Source of the DNA: Reichenbachiella agarivorans
GTDB taxonomy: Bacteria > Bacteroidota > Bacteroidia > Cytophagales > Cyclobacteriaceae
Length of the DNA stretch: 64,000 nucleotides
Direction of reading: 5' to 3'
Assembly: GCF_025502585.1 (NCBI RefSeq)
Contig: NZ_CP106679.1
Coordinates: 2,573,501-2,637,500 of the forward strand
Of this stretch, positions 52,290 to 60,964 are shown piece by piece. The stretch's first letter is position 1. Each line of letters opens with the position of its first letter. The notes under the pieces were generated by a model, which made no database searches, was not told the origin of the DNA, and saw only the letters and a program-made list of their open reading frames with translations. The position numbers were made by a program, and so were the translations under genes.

Positions 52290-54620
52290 TCAGTGGCTGA
52301 GTATCTGCAAGACCAGTTCTCTGGTAAGTGCCTTTCCTTGCGCTCTGGCTTTGATCTCAGTAAATGGGAAGCGAAAATCACAGCCTGCTTTCCATCTGCT
52401 GCAACCGTATGCCGTTTGGCCTTTGACAAGCACACCTTCTTTGCATTTGGGGCAAGTAGGCATTTCGTTGGATTTCTTGGGAGTATTCTTGGTTTGGTTT
52501 TCAAATTCAATCTCAAAGTCTGAATTGAATTTCAAGACTCCTTCCACTTTGTTTCCATTCAGGACGAATCCTTTGATCTTGGTAGTTACTTTCTTCTGTA
52601 CTAGACGTAGTAGTTGGCTTTCTGTCAGTTTCTTCTCCATAAAGGTAAAAGGAAGCAGCATTTTGCAACCAGCTTTCCATTCGCTACATCCATAACTGTT
52701 TTTGCCTTTGAGGAGGGAGCCTTTTTTGCATTTGGGGCAAGTGCTGCCCACGAGGCTCTTTTTACTCGTCGCTTTCTTGGTCGCGGTATCCTTATCCTTG
52801 ACCAGTGTGATGGGAGTAGCTGCCAAGATAGGTTTGCCTGTCTCCATGCGCACTTCATAGACCAGGTCGTCCACCATCTTTTTCATGTTGATGATGAACT
52901 GCTTGGCGCTGTATTCTCCTTGCTCGATTTCCTTGAGTTGTTTCTCCCATTGTCCGGTGAGCTCGGCTGATTTGAGTAGTTGATTTTGGACGGTATCGAT
53001 CAGCTGGATGCCCATCTCGGTTGGGATTACCTGTTTCTTTCTTCGTTGGCTATACTGGCGTTTGAACAGTGTCTCGATGATGTTGGCACGGGTAGACGGC
53101 CTGCCTATACCGTTGGCTTTCATCAATTCACGGAGTTCGTCGTCTTCTACCTGTTTGCCAGCTGTCTCCATGGCACGGAGCAGGGATGCCTCGGTATAGT
53201 AGTTTGGTGCTTTGGTCGTCTTTTCGATGAATGATGGTTCGTGAGGACCTTGTTCTCCTTTCTCAAAGGTTGGCAGGATGCTTTCTTCTTCCTCTTCTTT
53301 GTTTTCCTCGTCCTCTTCTTCCTTTTTCTGTTTAGGAAAAAGCACACGCCAGCCTTCTTCGAGTATTTCCTTGCCTTTGGCTACAAAGGGAACAGTATCC
53401 ACCTCTGCACTCACTTGCGTCTTGGCGACTTTACAGTCAGGATAAAACACGGCTAGGAATCTCCTGACGATGATGTCATAGACTTTTTGATCCTCGTGAC
53501 TGAGGTGCTTTTGTTCACCAGTAGGGATGATGGCATGGTGATCGGTGACTTTCTTGTCGTTGAATACCTTAGCAGACTTGGGAATCTTCTTGGACAAAAT
53601 AGGCTCAGTGAACGAAGCATAGTCCGTCAATCCTTTGAGGATTCCTGGAACCTTGGGGTACATGTCATTGGGAAGGAAAGTCGTGTCAACCCTAGGATAG
53701 GAAACGACTTTCATCTCGTAAAGTCTTTGGACGGCTTTGAGGGTTGCCTCGGCTGTGAAGCCAAACTTGTTGTTGCAATAGACTTGAAGGCCTGTCAGAT
53801 CGAAAAGCTTGGGGGCGTATTCTTTCCCGTCTTTTCGCTCTATGTCAATGATGACTAGTTCCTTGCCACTGACCTGATTGAGCAGCTTTTCGCCATCTTC
53901 TTTGGTGAAGAACTTGCCTTCGGTGTGGTTAAAGTTGGTTTCTCGGTATTTGGTCTGCAACTCCCAATAGGGCTTGGGTTGGAAGTTGAGGATCTCATAG
54001 TGACGGTTGACCAACATGGCAAGGGTAGGAGTTTGCACCCTGCCGATGGATAGCATTTGTTTGAATCCGCCGTATTTGAGGGTATAAAGTCTGGTGGCAT
54101 TCATGCCGAGCAGCCAATCACCAATCGCTCGCGAACTACCTGCATAGTAGAGGTTGTCAAACTCGGAGGAGGGTTGGAGTTTTTCAAATCCTGCTTTGAT
54201 GGCCTCTGTTGTTAGCGACGAAATCCACAGTCGTTGGACTTCTCCTTTGTAGCCAGCTTGTTGGATGACCCAGCGCTGTATCAGTTCTCCTTCTTGCCCG
54301 GCATCACCACAGTTGATCACCAGCGAGGCAGCGTCGAAGAGTTTTTTGATCGTATTAAATTGTTTTTTGACGCCAGCATCATGATCCATGACCTTCGTTT
54401 CGAAACGCTCGGGCAGCATGGGTAGGGTGTTGAGATCCCATCGTTTCCAATGGGGCTTGTAATCCTCAGGAGGCAAGAGCGTACAAAAATGTCCGAAAGT
54501 CCAAGTCACCTGATAGCCATTGCCCTCATAGTAGCCATCCATACGCGTATTGGCTCCTATGACTTGGGCTATTTCTTTGGCGACACTTGGTTTCTCAGCA
54601 ATACAAACTTTCATAGACAT
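52290..54620 (-). CDS. topB: DNA topoisomerase III (type IA)
   Basis: A 776-residue type IA topoisomerase that relaxes and decatenates DNA through single-strand passage. The Toprim part starts VCIAEKPSVAKEIAQVIG; the DQGQEG-like acidic site reads CGDAGQEGELI; the active-site tyrosine is in VVSYPRVDTTFLP; LSIGRVQTPTLAML is also typical. Two C-terminal cysteine-bearing zinc-ribbon-like repeats (CPKCKKGSLLKGKNSYGCS and CPKCKEGVLVKGQTAYGCS) follow. ATGs at 54620 and 54614 both possible; the latter matches homologous starts. An ACTCAAT heptamer array lies about 45 nt upstream. Confidence 0.92.
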   Translation of the reverse strand: MSMKVCIAEKPSVAKEIAQVIGANTRMDGYYEGNGYQVTWTFGHFCTLLPPEDYKPHWKRWDLNTLPMLPERFETKVMDHDAGVKKQFNTIKKLFDAASLVINCGDAGQEGELIQRWVIQQAGYKGEVQRLWISSLTTEAIKAGFEKLQPSSEFDNLYYAGSSRAIGDWLLGMNATRLYTLKYGGFKQMLSIGRVQTPTLAMLVNRHYEILNFQPKPYWELQTKYRETNFNHTEGKFFTKEDGEKLLNQVSGKELVIIDIERKDGKEYAPKLFDLTGLQVYCNNKFGFTAEATLKAVQRLYEMKVVSYPRVDTTFLPNDMYPKVPGILKGLTDYASFTEPILSKKIPKSAKVFNDKKVTDHHAIIPTGEQKHLSHEDQKVYDIIVRRFLAVFYPDCKVAKTQVSAEVDTVPFVAKGKEILEEGWRVLFPKQKKEEEDEENKEEEEESILPTFEKGEQGPHEPSFIEKTTKAPNYYTEASLLRAMETAGKQVEDDELRELMKANGIGRPSTRANIIETLFKRQYSQRRKKQVIPTEMGIQLIDTVQNQLLKSAELTGQWEKQLKEIEQGEYSAKQFIINMKKMVDDLVYEVRMETGKPILAATPITLVKDKDTATKKATSKKSLVGSTCPKCKKGSLLKGKNSYGCSEWKAGCKMLLPFTFMEKKLTESQLLRLVQKKVTTKIKGFVLNGNKVEGVLKFNSDFEIEFENQTKNTPKKSNEMPTCPKCKEGVLVKGQTAYGCSRWKAGCDFRFPFTEIKARAQGKALTRELVLQILSH

Positions 54621-54664
54621 TCCCTGTACTCGTTATTTTGATCTTCGAGATTTGAAATTATTAT

Positions 54665-54699
54665 ACTCAATACTCAATACTCAATACTCAATACTCAAT
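54665..54699. repeat. Perfect heptanucleotide repeat, 5 copies of ACTCAAT
   Basis: Five exact copies of the unit ACTCAAT lie in the 88-bp gap between topB and the YchJ-type gene, upstream of topB. A perfect short repeat like this is prone to copy-number change by slippage, which would change promoter or leader spacing. Confidence 0.8.
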
Positions 54700-54708
54700 A
54701 CCTTCTTC

Positions 54709-55188
54709 TCACGCACAGCATTTTTTATACTTCTTTCCACTGCCACAAGGGCAAGGGTCGTTCCTAGAGATTTTCTTCATCAAGTCGATTTCCTGTGGAT
54801 TGATTTTTCCCTCAAGGTAGAACCATTGTTGGTCTTCTTTGAGGAAAATTGATTTTTCGTGATGTATCTGTACTTGTTGTCGCTCATCGGTGAAGTGCGC
54901 TTTGAACTCTACTATGCCACGGTCGTCACTGACACGTCCATGCTCTACGGTGATGATTTCTAGTTGTGTCCAAGTGTTTTCCTGAGACCACTTTTTAATC
55001 TCTTGGATGTTGTATTGGCTTCTGGTTTGACTGTGGGTTGTTTGATAGAGATAATCAGCTTTGCCGAGCGCATAGGCAGTATAGCGAGACCGCATCAGTG
55101 CCAATGCAGTTGGTGCGGATTGATTGTTGATGATTGTTTCACAGCAGGATGCGAAGGGCTTGCCAGAGCAACAAGGGCAGTCATTCAT
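54709..55188 (-). CDS. YchJ-type protein with two SEC-C motifs
   Basis: A 159-residue protein of the YchJ/UPF0225 family. SEC-C zinc motifs stand at both ends: [13 protein letters not shown] near residue 4 and [13 protein letters not shown] at the C-terminus, joined by an NTF2-like middle ([25 protein letters not shown]). SEC-C motifs bind zinc and often touch SecB or ribosomal partners; the exact role of YchJ proteins is not known. A degenerate heptamer array begins 6 nt upstream of its start. Confidence 0.88.
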   Translation of the reverse strand: MNDCPCCSGKPFASCCETIINNQSAPTALALMRSRYTAYALGKADYLYQTTHSQTRSQYNIQEIKKWSQENTWTQLEIITVEHGRVSDDRGIVEFKAHFTDERQQVQIHHEKSIFLKEDQQWFYLEGKINPQEIDLMKKISRNDPCPCGSGKKYKKCCA

Positions 55189-55193
55189 TTTTT

Positions 55194-55221
55194 AGTCGAA
55201 AGTTGAAAGTAAAAAGATAGA
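55194..55221. repeat. Degenerate 7-bp tandem repeat, 4 units
   Basis: Units agtcgaa, agttgaa, agtaaaa and agataga follow one another directly upstream of the YchJ-type gene start on the minus strand, in the gap before the GNAT gene. Same period as the arrays at 3123, 54665 and 60771 with a different unit sequence. Confidence 0.5.
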
Positions 55222-55324
55222 AAGTGGCAGTGTCAGAAACTCCTCAATATCCAGTGCAAATATAATTCTCAGAGCTTGGGATAAAAGGATGTCTTGTTGA
55301 ATGTGCATGGGTTGCAGTCGTTTT

Positions 55325-55603
55325 TTACAACACGTCCCGAATGAACTTAGTTTTGTCGAATACACTGCGTGCAAACGGACAAAGAGGAACAATACGGATT
55401 CCTTTGGCTCTGGCAAATTCTACCGCTTTGAGAAGCATTTGTTTCCCTACACCCGTACCACGTAGACTGTCGTCTACAGCTGTGTGATCGATGATGATTT
55501 GATCTGGCCCTGCCCATACGTAGGTCATCTCAGCTTTTGGTTGCTGATCTATTAGGATATAAAACCTTCCTTTGCTGTCTGTTTCTTCTTGTAATATTTC
55601 CAT
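55325..55603 (-). CDS. Small GNAT-family N-acetyltransferase
   Basis: A 92-residue protein of the short YjdJ-type GNAT family. The acetyl-CoA loop appears as DDSLRGTGVGKQMLLKAV (cf. RGxGxG/A), with DHTAV before it and RIVPLCPFARSVFDK at the end. The target of acetylation is unknown. It stands alone on the minus strand between the esterase gene (upstream) and the YchJ-type gene (downstream). Confidence 0.86.
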   Translation of the reverse strand: MEILQEETDSKGRFYILIDQQPKAEMTYVWAGPDQIIIDHTAVDDSLRGTGVGKQMLLKAVEFARAKGIRIVPLCPFARSVFDKTKFIRDVL

Positions 55604-55627
55604 CTTTTATTGATTTCATGAGATATT

Positions 55628-56515
55628 TCATAATTGTTGCAACCAATCGATCAACAAGAGGGACCAACCAGAGAGGTGAGTATTGTGTCTACCAAATCCA
55701 TAGCCGTGTCCACCTTGAGGATAGAGATGCATTTCGACGGGGACTTGGTGATCGTTGAGAGCTTGGTAGAATTGAAGGCTATTTTCTACAGGAACTGCTT
55801 GGTCATCCGCACTATGCAGGATGAAAGTAGGAGGGGTGTTGTGTGTTACTTGCATTTCGTTGGAATACAAATCAACGAGTGCTTTGTCTGGATTTTCACC
55901 CAATAGATTGTTGCGAGAACCCATGTGGGTAAAATCAGATTGCATGGTAATCACTGGATAGATCAACGCCATGAAATCTGGACGATTTTCTGAATCAAAA
56001 TGAGTTCCTAATGTGGACGCCAAATGTCCTCCCGCCGAAAAGCCCATCACGCCGATTTTGTCTGCATCTATGCCCCATACTGCTGCACTGTCTTTGATGA
56101 TTTTCATCCCCTGCTTGGCATCCATGAGTGGTGAGAGATGAGGTGTCTTGTTTGAGTCATCCTCTGGCAATCTGTATTTGAGGACGATACCTGCTATGCC
56201 GTATCCATTGAGCCATTTGGCAAAATCAGTTCCTTCTTTGTCGTAGGCCAAGATTCCATATCCTCCTCCTGGACAAATCATCACCGCTCGTCTGACAGAA
56301 TTACTATTGGAGGGGAGGTAGACTTCTATGCTTGGGTTGCGGACGTTTTTGATTCTTTGCGTGTCAGTGATAGTAGATTCCTCTTTGAGATTGGATGATT
56401 TTTCGTTGGGTATTTTGTCTTGCCAAAGAGAGATGACATGATGCTGTGCATTCATCGTCATGCAAATAGTCAGAAGTAGGAGGGTACACCCAATATTTTT
56501 GAAATAATAAGACAT
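55628..56515 (-). CDS. Secreted alpha/beta-hydrolase (carbohydrate acetyl-esterase type)
   Basis: A 295-residue exported esterase (signal GCTLLLLTICMTMNAQ). The oxyanion loop is CPGGGYGI, the nucleophile is in GFSAGGH, and the catalytic Asp and His lie in LHSADDQAVP and PQGGHGYGFG. The layout matches acetylxylan-type and sugar-acetyl esterases. It lies just downstream of the hybrid sensor/regulator and near the uxaB-uxaA genes, so it may deacetylate an acidic polysaccharide used for hexuronate uptake; that link is inferred. Confidence 0.85.
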   Translation of the reverse strand: MSYYFKNIGCTLLLLTICMTMNAQHHVISLWQDKIPNEKSSNLKEESTITDTQRIKNVRNPSIEVYLPSNSNSVRRAVMICPGGGYGILAYDKEGTDFAKWLNGYGIAGIVLKYRLPEDDSNKTPHLSPLMDAKQGMKIIKDSAAVWGIDADKIGVMGFSAGGHLASTLGTHFDSENRPDFMALIYPVITMQSDFTHMGSRNNLLGENPDKALVDLYSNEMQVTHNTPPTFILHSADDQAVPVENSLQFYQALNDHQVPVEMHLYPQGGHGYGFGRHNTHLSGWSLLLIDWLQQL

Positions 56516-56518
56516 GGA

Positions 56519-59500
56519 TTAGGTTTTAGGAGTTTCAAGATCGGGATTTTGAACGAATTGCGTAGGGGAAATACCAAATTCATTTTTGAAAGCACGAGTA
56601 AATGAATTGGGAAGATCATAGCCGACCATGTATCCTACTTGAGATACATTGATTTTGTTTTGGGATAGCAACTGTTTGGCTCTGGTCAATCTAAAGGACT
56701 TGAGCAGATCGACTGGCTTTTTGCCTGTGAGTTGCTTGACTTTTCGGATGAAGTGCATGTGGCTCATGTTGACCATTTCGCACATGCTGGTGACGTCAAA
56801 CTGAGCGTCAGACACGTTTTCTTCCAAGAGACTGGAGAGTTTGACCAAGAATTCTTCGTCTACAGAGGTCACTTTGATGTCTTTGGGTTTGAATCTCAAG
56901 TTGTCCGCATATTTCTCTTTGAGTTTATCTCTTGATTCCAGGAGATTTTGAACTCTAGCTAGTAGCAAATCCGGCTCAAAGGGTTTGACAATGTAAGAAT
57001 CCGCACCAGATTCATAACCTTGGATTCTTTTGCTATCCATAGCGAGTGCAGTCAATAATATCACTGGGATATGACTGATGGCGGTATCGGACTTGATTTT
57101 GTCACATAGTGTGATGCCATCTACCTTGGGCATCATGATGTCACTGATGACTAGGTCGATGTATTCTCTGTTGAGTACTTCGAGACCTTGTGCGCCATTG
57201 TTGGCAGAGAGGACGTTGTAGTCTTTGATCAATAAGGATTTGATGAAGGCCAGCATGTCACGGTTGTCTTCCACTACCAATAGTGTTGCTTTTTCCTTGT
57301 CCTTGATCTGGGTATTGTCATTGATGATACTGAGTTCGTGTTCCAGCTTGTACTCTTCAGAGGGGTGAGTCATCTGAGAGGTAAAATGGCTCTCAGATTG
57401 GGGATTCATATCTGATTCAGGGGCATTGAGGTTTTCGGGGATGTAAACAGTAAATTTGGTACCCTCTCCGAGTTCACTTTCTACTTTGATATTCCCTTGG
57501 TGGGCTTCTATCAGATCCTTGATATAGGATAGTCCAATGCCACTGTTTTCCTCATGCTGGACGTCATTGTGACCTACCGCAAATCGCTCAAAGAGTTTGT
57601 CCAAAATGGCTTTGTCTAGACCAGTACCATTGTCTTCCACTACCAGTCGGATAAAATCAAGCGAGCTGTCTTTCATGAGATACTTTTCGGCTTGCAACAA
57701 GCTGATTTTGATACTCCCATGTTTGGGCGTGTGCTTAAAGGCATTGGAAATCAGGTTAAACAATATTTTTTCGACTTTGTCCTGATCAAAGAAGATGGTG
57801 AGTTTTTGATAGTCAGATACAAACTGTAGTTTGATGTCCCGATCTAGTGCTTGGTTGATGAACAGATCTTTGATTCCTTTGGTGAAAGAGACTATGTCAT
57901 TTTTGGATAGAACTAGATCGAGATTCCCCGCCTCGATGCGCCGTACCTCTAGCAATTGATTGATGAGTTTCTGGAGACGCAGCGCATTTTGCTTGATGAG
58001 TCTGAAATAATTGTGGTCTGAATCTTTGCTTGAATGGTCTTTGATCAGCTTGTCAATTGGCCCTAAAATCAGGCTCAGAGGTGTTCTAAACTCATGGGTG
58101 ATGTTGGTGAAGAATTTGACTTTGGCTTGGGAGAGTTCGTCAATTTTTTTAACAGCCTCTTCCAAGGAATCTTTTTGCTTTTCGATCTCCAAATTGCGAG
58201 ATTCTAGCTCTCCATTGCTGGATTGTAGGGACAGGTTGAGCTGTTCAAGAATCTCCTGTTTTTTCATGATGATGAACACAGAATATCCGATGACCAAGAG
58301 CAGTGATCCAATCAAAAGTATGAACCATGCCTGTTTCCATACTGGAGGAGTAACTATGAAATGAATCACAGCAGGTGTGGGATCAATGTTGCCTTCAGAA
58401 TCCATTGCACGTACCTGGAAGGTGTAATCGCCATTGGCCAATCCTAGGAAGGTGTTGCTCGTGGCAGAGTTGAATTGGGACCATGGCTCGTCGTTGATCT
58501 TGTAGGAAAAGCTGAGGTTTTCAGCACTGACTTTGTTGAAAAAATGTCTCCCGGTCCATAGGATACTGGTATTGCCAGAGTTGTCAACTGTCTCTGAATA
58601 GACCTCTATAGAGGTCTGTGGAGGGATGGTGTCTTTGATGAAACGAACAGTGTTGAACTTGCTGCGGATTGCCTCGCTGGGATTTCGACCTGTATAGACT
58701 CTCCGTTTCCATTCGCGTGGAGACCTGCTTACCCAGATTTCGTTGAGCTCATTTGTTTTGATTGTTCCTCCTTCGTAGGATAAGGTGAGGTGCTCTGGGA
58801 AGATGTAATTGGTCCATACCTGCCCATTGAAATAGCTGATGTCTTTGTCAGTAGCGAGCCAGATTTCTCCTGGTTCTTGACTGGTGGTCAAACTGATGAT
58901 GTTGTTGCTGGTGAGTCCATTTTTGATGGAGTAGTTGACCCATTGACCATCGTCTTGCAAGATGTACAAGCCATGGAGTCGGGACCCTACGTACAAGGTG
59001 CCATTGCGGTCAGTGTGCACGTCGTTGACGAAATCATTGAGATTCCGGTTTTCTGTATAGCTCCAGGATACTTTGTCAAAGTAGCACAAACCAGTACCGC
59101 CGATCCAGATATTGCCATTTTTGGATTGTGTGATGCCGTAGGCGTTGAGTTGGTTGAGGCCATTGAGGCGGCCTTTGTGGTAGATGACTTTGCGGAAATC
59201 ACTGTGTGGATTCACGATCTGAGCCAGCCCTCCTGATTGTCCTCGATCTAGGTACACATCCGAACTGCCACCGAGCCATATTGAGCCATCATTGGACTCG
59301 AAGATGGCACGGTAGTCCACGCCCCATGAGAGCGAATCCAAGATGATTTTGTTCCATTTTCCATTTTGCAGGAAACCTGCAGCAGCTACTCCATTTTCAC
59401 TCCCAATCACCCAAACATAGTCTCTCGAATCTGCATATAGACTTACAGGATTGTCAATCATACCATCCTCTTGGCCAAACTGATACCATTGTCCGTTGCT

Positions 59501-60694
59501 CTGTTGGATGGCGTGTCCTTCGAAATCTATGAACCAAGAGCTACCATTGGTTTGTCTACATTGGTAGTTGAGCTCGAGGTAGGTGAGCCATTTGTCATCA
59601 GAGAGATCAATACGCGAGACAGAGGATTGCTCCTCATATATCCATAGTTTGGAGTTGTCTTCGGTGTGTAGCTCGATGTGACCATGTGGGATTTTAAAAT
59701 TCTCCGAATTGTATTTCATCCATTGTCCAGAGGTGTCCATGGCGTATAGATTACCGATACCACTGATCCATATTTTACCATCTTTGGTCTCGGCGATGCT
59801 TTCAGAATATTCATCATCGCCGAATATCTTGCCGTACTCGACTTTGTTCCAGCGGTTGTCGCTGAATCTCACCGCAGGGATTTTGTTGGATTTGTTGATG
59901 ATCCAGATGTCGCCATTTGAGGTACGCATGATGTTGTGTTCATAGCCCATATCCATCTCGTAATAATTGCTGAATAGCCCGTAATTTTTGACTGAATTGG
60001 TGATGATTTCCTCTTCGGTAAACATCATGATGTCACCAATTTCATCCTCCAGTACATAAGTGATGGGAATCCATAATTCCCCAGGGGTGACTTCAAATAC
60101 ATCTGATATGTTGTCAAATCTGTTGTTTTTGAGTAGTCGATCAGGGATATCAACAATTTGAAATTCTGAATCTTCAGCGAGCATTTTTTTTGCATTGCTT
60201 TCTTGACTGAGTAAGAAATTGTCTTTGGGTGTGATGAAGATGACTCCTAGCGAAGTAGCGCAAACAATGTTGCCGCTTTTGAGCTCACGTATGGCATCTA
60301 TTCTGATGTTGGATTTGGGGTTGATGGGGGCAATGTTGTGCCAATTGTCATCCTCATATAGATAGATGCCATTGACAGATGCCGCGTAGATTTTTTGATT
60401 CTCACTGACGAACATTTTTTGGACAGCTTTGCCACCTAGGCCTTCTTCCTCGCCGTAGTATTTCCAGTCATACCCATCGTAGAGCGCCACACCAGATTCT
60501 AGACCAAACCAAAAGTTGCTCTTGTCTGATTGGGAAGCGATGCATCTGACACCTCGGTCGTCAAGTTCTGGAAAAAAAGCAAAACGCCACTCTTCCAGCA
60601 TTGGATCAGCAACCTTGGGTTGATACCCATTGATACCCCACACGATCATGGTATGTACCAAGAGGAACAATACCAGAATACTCTTTCTCATCAT
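56519..60694 (-). CDS. Hybrid two-component sensor with AraC output (HTCS)
   Basis: A 1391-residue sensor and regulator in one chain. An exported N-terminal propeller-like region (residues ~25-690, many W-x-G/N-GL strand repeats) is followed by a Y_Y_Y-type domain, one membrane helix (about 785-807, WFILLIGSLLLVIGYSVFII), a histidine kinase (His867 in ITHEFRTPLSLILGP; ATP lid DNGTGLDKA), a receiver domain (Asp1185 in VISDIMMPKVDG) and a C-terminal AraC helix-turn-helix (from about 1290). Such HTCS proteins sense a polysaccharide product and switch on degradation genes. Divergent from uxaB-uxaA, its likely targets. Confidence 0.93.
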   Translation of the reverse strand: MMRKSILVLFLLVHTMIVWGINGYQPKVADPMLEEWRFAFFPELDDRGVRCIASQSDKSNFWFGLESGVALYDGYDWKYYGEEEGLGGKAVQKMFVSENQKIYAASVNGIYLYEDDNWHNIAPINPKSNIRIDAIRELKSGNIVCATSLGVIFITPKDNFLLSQESNAKKMLAEDSEFQIVDIPDRLLKNNRFDNISDVFEVTPGELWIPITYVLEDEIGDIMMFTEEEIITNSVKNYGLFSNYYEMDMGYEHNIMRTSNGDIWIINKSNKIPAVRFSDNRWNKVEYGKIFGDDEYSESIAETKDGKIWISGIGNLYAMDTSGQWMKYNSENFKIPHGHIELHTEDNSKLWIYEEQSSVSRIDLSDDKWLTYLELNYQCRQTNGSSWFIDFEGHAIQQSNGQWYQFGQEDGMIDNPVSLYADSRDYVWVIGSENGVAAAGFLQNGKWNKIILDSLSWGVDYRAIFESNDGSIWLGGSSDVYLDRGQSGGLAQIVNPHSDFRKVIYHKGRLNGLNQLNAYGITQSKNGNIWIGGTGLCYFDKVSWSYTENRNLNDFVNDVHTDRNGTLYVGSRLHGLYILQDDGQWVNYSIKNGLTSNNIISLTTSQEPGEIWLATDKDISYFNGQVWTNYIFPEHLTLSYEGGTIKTNELNEIWVSRSPREWKRRVYTGRNPSEAIRSKFNTVRFIKDTIPPQTSIEVYSETVDNSGNTSILWTGRHFFNKVSAENLSFSYKINDEPWSQFNSATSNTFLGLANGDYTFQVRAMDSEGNIDPTPAVIHFIVTPPVWKQAWFILLIGSLLLVIGYSVFIIMKKQEILEQLNLSLQSSNGELESRNLEIEKQKDSLEEAVKKIDELSQAKVKFFTNITHEFRTPLSLILGPIDKLIKDHSSKDSDHNYFRLIKQNALRLQKLINQLLEVRRIEAGNLDLVLSKNDIVSFTKGIKDLFINQALDRDIKLQFVSDYQKLTIFFDQDKVEKILFNLISNAFKHTPKHGSIKISLLQAEKYLMKDSSLDFIRLVVEDNGTGLDKAILDKLFERFAVGHNDVQHEENSGIGLSYIKDLIEAHQGNIKVESELGEGTKFTVYIPENLNAPESDMNPQSESHFTSQMTHPSEEYKLEHELSIINDNTQIKDKEKATLLVVEDNRDMLAFIKSLLIKDYNVLSANNGAQGLEVLNREYIDLVISDIMMPKVDGITLCDKIKSDTAISHIPVILLTALAMDSKRIQGYESGADSYIVKPFEPDLLLARVQNLLESRDKLKEKYADNLRFKPKDIKVTSVDEEFLVKLSSLLEENVSDAQFDVTSMCEMVNMSHMHFIRKVKQLTGKKPVDLLKSFRLTRAKQLLSQNKINVSQVGYMVGYDLPNSFTRAFKNEFGISPTQFVQNPDLETPKT

Positions 60695-60770
60695 ACTTGC
60701 TTTGACTATCCCGACTGTTAATTTAGCTAGAATCTGTAATGGTGCAAAATATAGAATTATTCTAGCAATG

Positions 60771-60805
60771 AGAATCCAGGGAATAGGGAATGGTGAAAAA
60801 TGAAT
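60771..60805. repeat. Degenerate 7-bp tandem repeat, 5 units
   Basis: Units agaatcc, agggaat, agggaat, ggtgaaa and aatgaat, with two adjacent exact AGGGAAT copies, lie between the hybrid sensor start (77 nt away) and the divergent uxaB gene. Same 7-bp period as the three other arrays, another unit. Confidence 0.5.
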
Positions 60806-60964
60806 ATCTCGAAATATCGCTCCAAACTAATTTTGACTTAAAATACGAATCACCTAGTAGTATTGTCATTATTAACTGGAGCTTGTCATCATATATAAGA
60901 CTGTGGATGATAGATGGGAAATGACAACTTACAAGTATTGATCAAAATTATTTAAGAAAGGAAC

